Source of the DNA: Hymenochaete sp. R1
Taxonomy: Eukaryota; Basidiomycota; Agaricomycetes; Hymenochaetales; Hymenochaetaceae
Direction: 5' to 3'
NCBI GenBank assembly: GCA_019400425.1
Contig: JAFREE010000003.1
Span: forward strand, 410,144-474,143
DNA length: 64,000 nt
Within the stretch, counting starts at the first letter, position 1. Each line of letters opens with the position of its first letter. Under the pieces are notes generated by a model. That model saw nothing but the letters and a program-made list of their open reading frames with translations, was not told where the DNA came from and did not search any database. Of this stretch, positions 1 through 10,250 are shown piece after piece. The translations under genes were made by a program, and so were the position numbers.

Positions 1-551
1 TTCTTGTATCGCCCAGACGATGGCGGACGTGAATTCAGTATATACTTTTTTTTTCGTCTTGCTTTTCTCATCCTTTCTTATTTCTATTCCCTTTCACAGT
101 GCCTACTCTTGCTTCACACACATCTACCCATCACAATCGTTATCGTCCGTCTCACTTTGGTTTCCATTTATCGCATTGTAACGCACGAGCGTGGTTTGTT
201 ATCCCTCACCATCTAAAATCAGATAAGCATTCCAGTGTGCAATCGGATTGAGAGAGCTGGCAGCGTGCGTATAGCATGTAAGACAAAAAAACCTTTTGCA
301 GAGTGCAAAAGAAAGAAAGGGTAAGGAGTAGAGGTGGGAAATGAGTTGTGACGTGAAGGGAGTCGGACTACGACGACCAGTGCGATTAAAGTACACAATG
401 GGCAAATGTGAGATGGGTAGCAAGAAGAAAAGGTAACCATAAATAAGCCTGAAACAGAGCAGTAAAACTAAACATAAGTTCGCAGGGTTACAAACTGCGA
501 ATGCACTTCCATTTTGCCAATGCCACCGCATACAAAATCCACTCAATGCAA
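1..551. other. Left edge, 3' flank of the nucleoporin gene
   Basis: This stretch lies downstream of the stop codon of the minus-strand nucleoporin gene. It has pyrimidine-rich runs near 45-60 and no reading frame with coding character or a family motif. It probably holds the 3' UTR of that gene and the flank of a neighbour outside the window. Confidence 0.5.
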
Positions 552-3500
552 TCACTTTTGTCCGCCAAAAGAAGATGATGAGTTCCCCGAACCAAAATTG
601 AACGTAGGCGTACTTCCACTCGATGATCCAAACGCTGTGCCTGGAGGCTTGGTCTGACCAAATGCAAAACCTGATGAACCAGTCGCGCCGAAAGGATTTG
701 ATGTACCAGAATTTGCAGTTAGATTCGCGTTCGAAGTACTTGGTGACCCCCCAAAGTTGAACGAGAAAGTCGGTTTGTTTTCTGCTGGCTTGTCCCCCAC
801 ACCTGATCCCGTGTTATTGCTACCGAATACCGGTTTCTGAGCGTCTCTGTTCGCTGCAGCCCCAAAAGACGAAGGTGCACCAGGCTTCGAAGTTGAAGCA
901 AAAGCCAGCGACGTTCCCGGATTCGCGCCAAATGGGTTTGATGGTGTAGATAAACTGAGTGATGATGAAGGCGCGGAGGAAGTGGGAGCCGCTGCAGGTT
1001 TCGACCCAGAACCGAAGTTGAAAGAAATGCCAGAAGGCGGAGTGGCAGAGGGCATGGTAGTGGGAGCATTGGTGGACGAACTTGAAGGGGCACCAAAGGG
1101 CGAAGAAGCAGGAGCACTGCCAGCGCTATTGGTAGTCGTTCCTAATGGGATTGAGTTCGGAGCATTTGTAGTCGAGGCAGTTGTGGGCTGACCAAACGAA
1201 AACTTGGGCGTCGAGGCTATCGGAGTTACACTAGATGCACCACCAGGTGCGTTTGCTTGCGGAGTCGAAGCACCACCAAAAGGAGACGGCTTTGGATCCT
1301 GGGAAAACGGTCCAAAACTGAACTTCTGCTGGTTTGAAGGTGTTTGTTGGTTTCCTTTGTTGGAAGAATCTGCTGTTATGGTCGGCGCCCCGAAAATTGC
1401 CTTGGAATTACTTGTATCCGCTGGCCTTGCAGACGTGCCGAACGAGAACACTGGCTTGTTCATCGACGGCGTCGCAGCCTGGCTGTCTTTCGAAGAGTCA
1501 GCGGTAGCAACTGGTGCGCCAAAGGGACTTTGTTTCTGTGAGGTTTCAGCCGGCTTAGATCCTTCACCAAAGGAAAATAACGGCTTCGAGGATGTGGGCC
1601 CAGGCGCAGACGAGGATACGATGGAGGGGTGCGATTCCTTATTACCCTGCGTCGCAGATGCAGAGTTGGCATTGTGTGTATTAGGTGGAGTCATACCAGG
1701 AGCAGGAGCAGGAGCAGGCGAAGGCGCGAAACTGAATTTCGAATTCATTGAAGCAAGGCCGCTTGCACTACTGTTTGCGCTACTTGTACTGGTATTTGAT
1801 CCTGCGGACGGAAACGCAGCTGTTGACGTTGAAGGCGTGGCTGGGGACGGAGTACCAATGCTTGACTGAGAAGCTTTCGCGTCATTCGAGGCACGTGCTG
1901 GTGATTGGGAGGAAAGCATGGGAAAGGGTGGTGGTTTTGGAGCTTGAATCTTTTCCACCTCTTTTGACGCTTCTGGAGGTGTCAAGGAAAAAGTCGGAAG
2001 CTTGAACTGGCCCGGAGCAGAAGGTGCCGAAAATGAATTGCCCGCGGAAGGAGTTGCTGAAGCAGCGGGTGCAGCATTAGATTTCGCGAGGGAAAACCCG
2101 TCATTAGTCGATGACGGTATCGTCCCGGTCTTCTGCGTTTCCGGTACGCTCGATGGTGCGGGTGTGGGCGTCGAACTGGTAGAAGTGCTGGGAGAAGAAG
2201 GTAAATCGAATGACACTTTCTTAACAACTGGTACGGCCTTCTGATCCTCCAACTGTTTGTGTAATTTGGCCATAGCCTCTGCCTCTAAATCCTGTTTCTC
2301 CCATTTGGAATACGATTTCGAATAGCGCATGGTTGGCGACGCCAGTGGCGTAGACTTGCCGCCGTCAGATAGAAGCGAAATACGCCTACCATTTGCACTC
2401 GGTGGGCGCTCGAAAGGGTTTGTACTGTAGTCCCCATTGGTGATGAGCGCATAATTCAACGTCTTCGGAGTAAGAGCAACTTTTTGCGGCGTTGCCCACA
2501 AGAGCTGTTTTCCTGACTTCGATGGAGAGCTGAGATCCTAAGCGAGGTTTAGCAAATCCAAAGAACATCGACGATAATGCCATGAACTGACCATGACTCC
2601 GCTGGGGTCGGCACTCGGAATATAAAGATCCCCTCGTTCCTCCGCAGCCTTATATTCGTCGTCATTGAGCCAGGTTTCAATTAAAATTTGTAGCTGTGCC
2701 TGGCTATCTGGGTGCTCGGAATCTTGGGGCTACGTGAATGAGGAAACATAAATGAGAAGTTTTCAATCATATCGACTTGGATCGCTTACCATGCTGTAAC
2801 GAGATCGACGCCTTCTAAGCAACACCTGTCTTTGACGCCTGCCATCTAAGCCAACCTTAAAAACGATACCGTTTGCCTGCCATTCATCACCAACCTGTCG
2901 ACCCCCGCACGACGATTCGATGGTCGGAGCGTCTAGTGACATGTCTGACTCTTCAGAGGTATTGCCCAAATGCCTTGAATGCCGCCGCGTCATCTTCGTG
3001 AGCCGCGGTGAACCATCGTCTTCACTGTCCAAAGTCGATTCGACCTCGAAGTTCCGCTTTGTTCCTCGAGACAGGACTGGAGAACCAAAGATTTCCGATA
3101 ACTCTGATTTACGTTTTTGTCTCCTTGTCTTCCGCCGGCCCTGTCCGCTCAGCGGCGAATCATCATCACCACCAAACGTTGAGCCTGCCTCAACTCTATC
3201 CCGTTTCTTCCCTCTCGAGAAATGATCCAAGTCCATCAACCGGTCGTTCTCCTCATTTCCGGCGTTCAGATTCTGAAGCTTCCTTGACTGACGACGAGTT
3301 CGCTTTCCCGCTTTCCTTCCAAAAGTCCCATTGTTTTCAATCTCATCGACAGGTGCCGCACCTCGCTTGAACCCACGTATATTTCCCGGCGCGATTTGGA
3401 AGTCACCATCGAAGTTTTCTTCGAGCTCCATTGAGACGTCTTGCAGCTGTTCGCCTTCGAATTCGGGGTGCTCCATGTCATTTTCAATGTCCGGTCGATT

Positions 3501-4214
3501 AATGGCATCGGCGAGAGGGCGCTTGCGCGGAGGAGAATCGATAGTATGACTACCTTTCCCGGATACTTTTGAACCGCCTTCTTCGCCGATTTCTTCATCA
3601 GGATACCTAAGGAAACCGTTAGCATATGAAAGTCTTAAAAACAACACACAAGGTCCAACCATGTTCGCGATAGTGGGCTCTTTTCTGAAGCGCGACCAAC
3701 GGCAACAGCTTTCATGAAGTTCAGTCAGTGATTTCCAAATGTATGGAATTAAATGGCTCACGAGATACTGGCGTGCTCAAATGACCAGAAATAGGGCGAA
3801 ATGGGGACTTTTGTACGCTGGGGGGTGCCAATTCAGTCATGCCAGGTTTAAAAGGATTGGTTCGACCCTGAATCTGTTGCTGTCTTTCCTCTTTCCTCCT
3901 TTTCTCTGCTTTAGCATAAGCCACATTAAAGGGCTCTTTGCTGTTATCCGGGATGCCATACTTTCTCCTGACAGCCCTAACAAGAGATACCATCAGACTA
4001 CATCACCACTGAAGATACGAAAATCAACTCACTTTTTATGATTTTCTTCATTCATAACCCTAACCTTGTCCTGGACGAAATAGAAAGCCCATACACCCAG
4101 AGCCCCCAAGCCGAGGTAGAACAAGCCGTAAGCCATCATGGATAGGAGACTCCTCCCAGGCTCACGGACTGGCATTTCATTGTTTCCGAGAAGGTCGTCG
4201 TAATTCGAGTCCAT
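552..4214 (-). CDS. POM121-like FG-repeat nucleoporin with N-terminal transmembrane helix
   Basis: Six exons join in frame: 4214-4033, 3976-3762, 3708-3660, 3606-2790, 2729-2592 and 2537-552, with introns of 53-60 nt, giving about 1,128 aa. Residues about 25-47 form one hydrophobic helix (MMAYGLFYLGLGALGVWAF). A conserved-looking basic stretch follows (RRKYGIPDNSKEPFNVAYA, about 64-82), then an acidic and basic middle with NLS-like clusters (GKRTRRQSRK, RRKTRRQKRK), and a short helical exon 5 (QILIETWLNDDEYKAAEERG). The Ser/Thr/Pro-rich C-terminal part carries about 18 FG motifs (FSFG, SPFG, NPFG, FNFG) from about residue 790 to the end. FG repeats form the permeability barrier of the nuclear pore. 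A membrane anchor plus FG tail is the layout of vertebrate POM121; whether the two are homologous is inference. It could instead be a Nup1/Nup60-type basket protein that gained a membrane segment. The start is the only ATG before the membrane segment. Confidence 0.85.
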
Positions 4215-4954
4215 TGTTGTTGTAAGCCAGTTTTTTTTTGCCTCTTTAGACCGCCGAAGGATGTCGCGGTTAAATTGTCGGAGGCGCGAGGCCCGAGCAG
4301 AGTGGTGTGAACCTGGTGGCCGGTGGTCGTGGTCGTGGTGGTCGTGAGTGGACGAAGTCAGACTCCTTCAGGAGGAAGCGGGCATTGACGCGTCTGCGTA
4401 CGTAATACGGCTTGAAAATTGAAGAAAAGAAAATTGAGTGAGTGAGTAAAAGACGTTCTCTCCTTCCACCACCACGAGTCCAATGCATGGCGATGTCTGA
4501 AGTACTTACCTATCATTCTTGTGCTATCTATGTCTTCTTCAATTTCTTTATCAGTGGTCCACATGCTCAAGCCTAGAGACACAGGCCTTTCTCCTCAGCA
4601 GTCGTCTCTTTTACTAGCATAGTGGAAGATCGAGCCAGGCCTTCCACACATGTCATCCAAGCTCTTGTGCTACATAATGGACGTCGTGTACTAAAACAAG
4701 CTTGTACATATCATTGAATTCACATATGTATCTGCTACTCATTGGTGAAAATACGTGCCTTTGTCAATTCGTATGATGCTCGAGCGGACGTTGGTTCGTG
4801 GAAATCGGTCAAACTTTAGTGTATGTATTACATAAGCAAATACAATCTTGAAATAAAGCGACGAGTCCGGCTACAACTGAAGTTCGTTCCTTCGTTTTGT
4901 TCCTTCTTGACCGCCTCCCTTTGTCGTTCATTCGCGCCCGTATATTTCATTATC
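4215..4954. other. Divergent promoter region, nucleoporin / cytochrome b5
   Basis: About 740 bp between two divergent start codons. A GGTGGTCGTGG-type repetitive stretch lies at 4315-4350, and pyrimidine-rich sequence lies just upstream of the b5 start. The short open frames here have no family motif or splice partner. Confidence 0.5.
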
Positions 4955-5645
4955 ATGGCCGACGCAAAAGTCATCACGCTCGCTGACCTCAAGGAGCACT
5001 CCAAGAAAGACGATCTCTATATACTCATTCACGGCAAAGGTTCGTGTAACCTATCTATGCTCGTAGCTTGCGTCCGCAACTGACGTCGCACGCTTTAGTA
5101 TACTCCGTGTCCAAGTTCATTGACGAGGTAACATATTCTATTAACAGTGAAGGAGTGCCTAGGCTGACTACTACCTCAAGCATCCTGGAGGAGACGAGGT
5201 GATTATTGCTGAAGCCGGTAGGTTGCTAGCCTTCTTCGTGTGACTGTAATGCTCAACTCTTCCCTCAGGCAAGGATGCGACGGAAGCCTTCGAAGATGTT
5301 GGTCACTCTGACGAGGCTCGCGATCTCCTGAAGGACATGTTCGTTGGCGACTTCGAGAAGGGCTCGGTAAGCTCAGCATTCACTCCACGTCATTATCTGT
5401 CTTAATTTCCTGCCTTTTTTTCTCCCTCATTTGGACACATGCACAGACTGTGCCGTCGAAGACCGAGTCGAAGCCATCAGCCGCCCCCGCCGCCGCTCAA
5501 GCTGCATCAAGGTCAATATTCTTGCTCAGTGCACCCCTGCTTAACGTCGGAGCTGACCCTATCATTTTCTTCTGACAGCGTCAGCTACTTCCTCCCGCTC
5601 GCCGCCCTCGGCGTCTACTTTGCCTGGAGGTTCTACTCTTCTTAA
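4955..5645 (+). CDS. Cytochrome b5, ER-anchored
   Basis: Small haem protein that passes electrons to ER desaturases, sterol enzymes and P450s. Exons 4955-5039, 5099-5127, 5181-5217, 5269-5366, 5447-5511 and 5579-5645 give 126 aa. The haem-binding fold is clear: VYSVSKFIDEHPGGDEV with the first axial His in HPGG, and DVGHSDEARD with the second. An Ala/Pro/Ser-rich linker follows (SKPSAAPAAAQAAS). The C-terminal tail anchor is VSYFLPLAALGVYFAW with an RFYSS end, as in microsomal b5. Length and layout match the family. The start MADAKVITLADLK is the usual b5 N-terminus; an in-frame upstream ATG at 4823 would add an unlikely 44 residues. Splitting the HPGG region (GAG|CAT) between two exons is why no long open frame is seen. 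Confidence 0.95.
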
Positions 5646-6550
5646 TGCCTGTACCTAGATATATAGTACATTTCAGGACCCCCTATGGATATCTGCTTTC
5701 CCTTTCTTTTGCTCGTGCTAAACTTCGTTCTTCATGCTACGTATGTCATTATTGGAATTCAACTCTGATTTTTCTTGCAAATGACCAGTACTGCTTACCT
5801 CCCAACGACACGATAGTTCGCAGAGCGGTAATGCGCCCTGTGTAGACTGACGTATTTCAATAGAAGCGTTTCATTTGAAAAGAGAGTTGAGGCCTTCCCT
5901 TCCTTGATGAGTTGGCATAGACCAGGCATAGCATAGGAAGCGCGTGCGACGATAAGATCCTCACCGAAACCGTCCGACTTGCCGGCTAATCAGACGCTTA
6001 GTTCCAACCAATAACAACGCGTCCGTTTGATGCCTACGTCTGCCCGGCGGTGATGGATGGTGAGGCCTGGTGTCTTCGTCCCTTGCTTAACGATGCCACC
6101 TCATTCATTCCTGCCAGTTTTTTTCGTGCTGGGTCAGAAACTTCGAGCAGGAGCATCGCCGTTGTCCTCATGTAACTGATGCCGTATATAGTTGCGTTAA
6201 GCTCGGAATACCACGCACCGGACTCATCCGAGTCATCACTCTACATCCACAATCACTGAATCAGCCGGTCGGTGTTTGGGTCGAATCCAAGCTTACCAAG
6301 AATTGGCCACTTTCGTGCGAATTTATTTAGATACAATGGTGATATTAAGTCCTTCAAGGTCACTACGAATCATATGCGCTACTACTAAAGACCAGCTACA
6401 GTGTCGAACTATGGTCAAGTTTTATACTAATGTTAGGAGTCGATGCCGATGATGTGAATGGGTACAATGTCGATAAATATTTCTTTACTTGTATATGCAG
6501 AAATTGAACAGAAAAGATAACAGAAAAAGTCTCATGGTGGAGTAGCATGC
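5646..6550. other. Convergent intergenic region
   Basis: About 900 bp between the 3' ends of cytochrome b5 and the Cdc14 gene. It is AT-moderate, with no open frame of coding character, no family motif and no obvious repeat. It should hold two 3' UTRs. Confidence 0.5.
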
Positions 6551-8187
6551 TCATTCACCTAAACCCCACACGCCAGCAGTTTTAACGCCCTCGACCAAAG
6601 CATCAACGTTCCCCAAAAGTTGACCCAGAAACTCTTTCTTTTCTTCCATAGAACGCACCCGAGATGAACGGGAAGCTGCTCTTGACGGTGTTGACCCTCG
6701 TTCCAGGTCCGCCGCCCAGTCGATGGACATGGTTTCGTTACTCGTTTCGGACGATACAGTGACCTCGGATGCAAGGCGACCTAATGGGCTCGGCCTCCTT
6801 TGATTGAGCCTATTGAGTGCTCCACCGCCCTTTCGTGGCGATTCGGGCTGGTGGGCTCCGGGGCGGCGCAACCCAAGACCGATCTGAGCCACTTTTTGTT
6901 TCTTCGGGCTTTGCGGAACGAAATCGACGTCCTTTCGTAACATATCTAGATGTCCGTTCGCGGGTTGGAGTTTGCTCAATGATGACTTCTTGGGCGAGGA
7001 AGGAGGCGTGCCCAAAAGAGTGGGTGTTGGTGAAAGCGAAGAGAATGATGAAGTAGAAGAGCGAGAACCTCCCGATGATTGCGAGTGTGATCTTGATGAT
7101 AGCATTGAATTCTTCGTCAACTTTGGTGCGTCTGTTCCACAAAATTCAGACGAAGTCTTGGTAGGAGATGAGGGTTGCGTTGGAACATGCACCTCGTCCG
7201 ATACCTTTGATTCGTCGATGAGGTAAAAATACAAAAATTCAAGACACTTGATCCTGACAAAGTACGATCAGCATGTCATGGCCGTCGATAAGCTTAAGTC
7301 TCACTCACCGGACATCCTTCGGTATTGTTGCTCTCTTCATGAGTTTAACGACATATTCTACGCCTTTTGCTTCCTCAAAGGTACGGAGAGCCGCATTTGA
7401 ATCCACGAGCACGCATAGAAGATAGTCAAGTACGGAGGCAGCCAGAAGGAAGTCTGTTCCGTGGTCAACGGTGGTCGAATGAGCACTGGGCGATGCATCT
7501 GGGGTGCTAACATTCGACCTTGAACCGGCCTGTCGACAAATCGACAGAAGCTCGATGGAATTCTAAGGCCGAGGTAAGTAAATAATATTGGGAAGATCTA
7601 GATATCTTCAAACCTTGATAGACGATTTCCTACAGAGGTAATCTTTACTAGGTCGATGTAGTAGGACTAAACCCTGGAGCAAAGAGAGTGTCTGCATCAC
7701 GAGAGCTGACTCGGTTGGTTCCTCCTCATTTAAGGTAGCTAAAAAATAGTTGACGGGAGCACAAATATCAGTGCACATGCCACGTACAGCTTTTACTCCT
7801 TTTTGAGCTTCTCCTTAGGGAGTCTGCTTTGAGTTGCAGCCATACGTCAAGACGCGACGCAACTGAAATTTGACACTTGTTAACAACCGTATTGGTGAAT
7901 AGGGTGAGTACCTAAACGTACTATTGAACTGAAAAGTATCTTGCAGATCCAAGAACAGTCGAACACCACTTTCCGCCGAGTTTTTATCTGACAAGAGTAG
8001 GTCCGCTAACATGCCCTCGAGGGCCACCAGGGCGTCCCGCTGTGCAGTAAGGGATGATCGTGGCGAAAGAAGCTATGGCAAGTCGATGAGTTGGCTCTCT
8101 TAGCACGAAGAATCTAGGGGCTCGTACGTTCTCCAATGCATCTTCAAGCGTTTGCTGCATAACGACAGTCCGAATTGAAGACGACAT
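6551..8187 (-). CDS. cdc14: Septation initiation network component Cdc14 (not the phosphatase)
   Basis: Exons 8187-8128, 8072-7922, 7862-7788, 7738-7614, 7562-7309 and 7253-6551 join in frame to 455 aa. The N-terminal 250 residues match the fungal CDC14/SIN family: LSPRSSLTAQRDALVALEGM, FLDLQDTFQFNIASRLDVWL, LLQGLVLLHRPSKDYLCRK and VRIKCLEFLYFYLIDE. In fission yeast this family partners the Sid1 kinase and acts at the spindle pole body to trigger septation. The C-terminal 200 residues are Ser/Pro-rich with many SP/TP sites (TPPSSPKK, PQSPKKQK, PESPRK), fitting phosphorylation by a cyclin-dependent kinase (inference), and end in a short helical segment (EEKKEFLGQLLGNVDALVEG). The start MSSSIRTVV is the only ATG in the first exon frame before the conserved block. 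Confidence 0.88.
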
Positions 8188-8656
8188 TTCTTGCAATCGA
8201 AGGTGCTGACGCGGTGGCCGGTGCCAAAGTACTAGTCTCGGTGCTCGACGTCGAGCTGGCGCGTTTTGTCAACCCTGAAACACGTGATCGTGGAGAGACC
8301 GATTTCCCTGGATTTCCTCATTGATTTCCTCTATTTTCCTCCTGCCAATACCAGTCACGGTGCTCCTCGAATCGAAAGCTAATGTCTTGATCTCTTGACA
8401 GAGAGGTTTCCCTCAGATGTGAAGCTGGAAATAGAGGCTCCCTAAAGATCAAAAAGGGGGGCTCTTAGCTGAGTTTTCGCGCTGTGCGAGAATTTCGGAC
8501 GCTGAAGTCGGCGTGAGCGTGGGTCCACTGGCAAGCGGCACGCCGCCGTTTCCGAGCGGAAATACGATTTATGCGGGGGCGGGACGAAAAGCACACGCAG
8601 CATCCTGGAAATGAAGTCCGTTCTTTTCTCTCATCCAGCCATATTGAGCACTCAGC
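8188..8656. other. Divergent promoter, cdc14 / FAH-family gene
   Basis: About 470 bp between divergent starts. It holds a CACGTGAT box at 8281-8288 (listed separately) and a pyrimidine-rich tract around 8300-8345. No open reading frame here has coding character. Confidence 0.5.
8281..8288. promoter_or_regulatory. CACGTGAT E-box-like site
   Basis: CACGTGAT lies 94 bp upstream of the cdc14 start codon. The core CACGTG with a flanking AT is the type of site bound by bHLH factors such as yeast Cbf1 (RTCACRTG). The same octamer recurs in three other divergent promoters of this window. Confidence 0.5.
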
Positions 8657-10110
8657 ATGGCACCTCTGAAGACTGTAGGTTTACATCGTTAGCCCTTGGT
8701 TTTATCAAACTTGATAATATTGCATAGAGCTGGACTCGTTTGATTCGCTTCGTAGCTGCAGAGACATCCTCAGTGCACATAGGAGAACCGGTGGACCCAC
8801 GGTTAGATAGTCAGAAATCTTACGCGTACCCTTGAAGATAGAGATACTTATGATGAATTTTTACAGTCGGTCTGGCATTCCACAATAAGCAGGTGCGTTG
8901 GTATCTAGCATCGTTATCTGACAGAGGAAACTTACACACAACTTTCAGCCAATCAAAGCATATGAGATCATTGGATCTGCATTAGACCCAAGTGCCCAAG
9001 TATCTAATGCTGTGCTCACTGTGAAGCAACTTCTCGCACCACTAGAGCGTGATGAGGTGAAGCTGGTACGCTGCCTTGGATTAAACTACTCAGACCATGC
9101 GGCAAGTGAACGGCAAAGCGTTCTTATGACTTAGAGTGTTAAAAACAAACACGTTTCTAGGCTGAAGCAAATCTACCGAAGCCCAAGTGAGTATAGATTG
9201 CTGGGCACGATAGTATATGCTCACACAAGCTGCAGTGCCCCCGTACTGTTTTACAAGCCTAAGACATCTTTGATAGGACCAGAGGCGACCATCATAATAC
9301 CAAAAGCCACTCAGCCAGTTGACAAGCATCTACCGGACTACGAGGTGTGCTTGCGCGGTTTGCTCAAAGAGTTGAACATTACTAACCTTCTTCATAGGTC
9401 GAGCTCACCATCGTTATCGGAAAGCCTGCTAAGGATGTTCCGGAGGCAGAAGCCCTTGACTATGTGCTGGGGTACACAACAGGAAATGATGTGAGCCCTG
9501 TTAAATTACTTTGGTCCTGGCTAACAATCCGAATCTGAATAAGATGTCCTTCCGCTTTCACCAAATGAACGTCTCACAATGGGGCTTCTCGAAAGGATTT
9601 GGTAAGCTCAACATATGTGACCATTTTGGGGCATTGGTCATTCAAAGAGTTTTTTTGGAGATAATTCGACTCCCTTTGGCCCCTGTATCGTGTCTTCCAA
9701 GGCCATACCTGACCCTCAAAACCTGACTTTGAAGACCACTGTCAATGGTCAGTTGATGCAGAATGGCAGTACAGCGTGAGCGAAGTCCACCTACATTAGA
9801 CCGACAACACTAACGCTGTCCGTGAAGTAACCAGATCTTCACTGTGCGCCAGACCATCGCCTTCCTTTCGCAAGGAACTACGCTTGAACCAGGCTCAATT
9901 ATCATGACTGGTACTCCAAAGGTTGGCTCGAGTAATTATTGCTACTTTCGTTTTTTGATAAAAATCGTCGTTCAGGGTGTTGGTTTCGTCAGGAAACCCG
10001 CAGTTTATTTGAAGCAAGGAGATGAAGTTCGGGTTGCTGTTGGAGGCGGTATGGGTACTCTGATCAATACCGTTGTAGAGGAGGGCAAAGGGGTCCAGGC
10101 CAAACTTTAA
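8657..10110 (+). CDS. Fumarylacetoacetate hydrolase domain protein (FAHD type)
   Basis: Eleven exons (8657-8674, 8728-8809, 8867-8892, 8949-9101, 9161-9186, 9236-9344, 9398-9490, 9544-9601, 9661-9775, 9828-9921, 9976-10110) join to 302 aa. FAHD-type enzymes are Mg-dependent hydrolases or decarboxylases of acylpyruvates and oxaloacetate. Family blocks seen: [36 protein letters not shown], the metal-binding [46 protein letters not shown] and the C-terminal [14 protein letters not shown]. These include the usual acidic metal ligands (DYEVEL and GND). Intron 4 (9102-9160) starts with GCAAGT, a GC-AG intron; a GT donor does not keep the frame. The exact substrate cannot be told from sequence. Confidence 0.92.
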
Positions 10111-10250
10111 ACATCATCTTCCCGTGTAGTAGTCGCTCCGGTCACTACCTTTTCTTTCATATTTCAGAATATTTGTTATGTATACATTGGTGTTACAGAT
10201 ACTTCTCAATCGGAATGGTTGGACAACAGGTTCGACGCATTTCTTTTCAC

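Noticed and set aside
1204..1869. 221-codon plus-strand open frame
   Set aside because: It is antisense to the FG-repeat exon; the repetitive, GC-balanced codons of the repeats keep the opposite strand open. No motif or splice partner.
6240..6300. B-box-like GGGTCGAATCC suggesting a tRNA gene
   Set aside because: No matching A-box, acceptor stem or anticodon arm could be folded around it.
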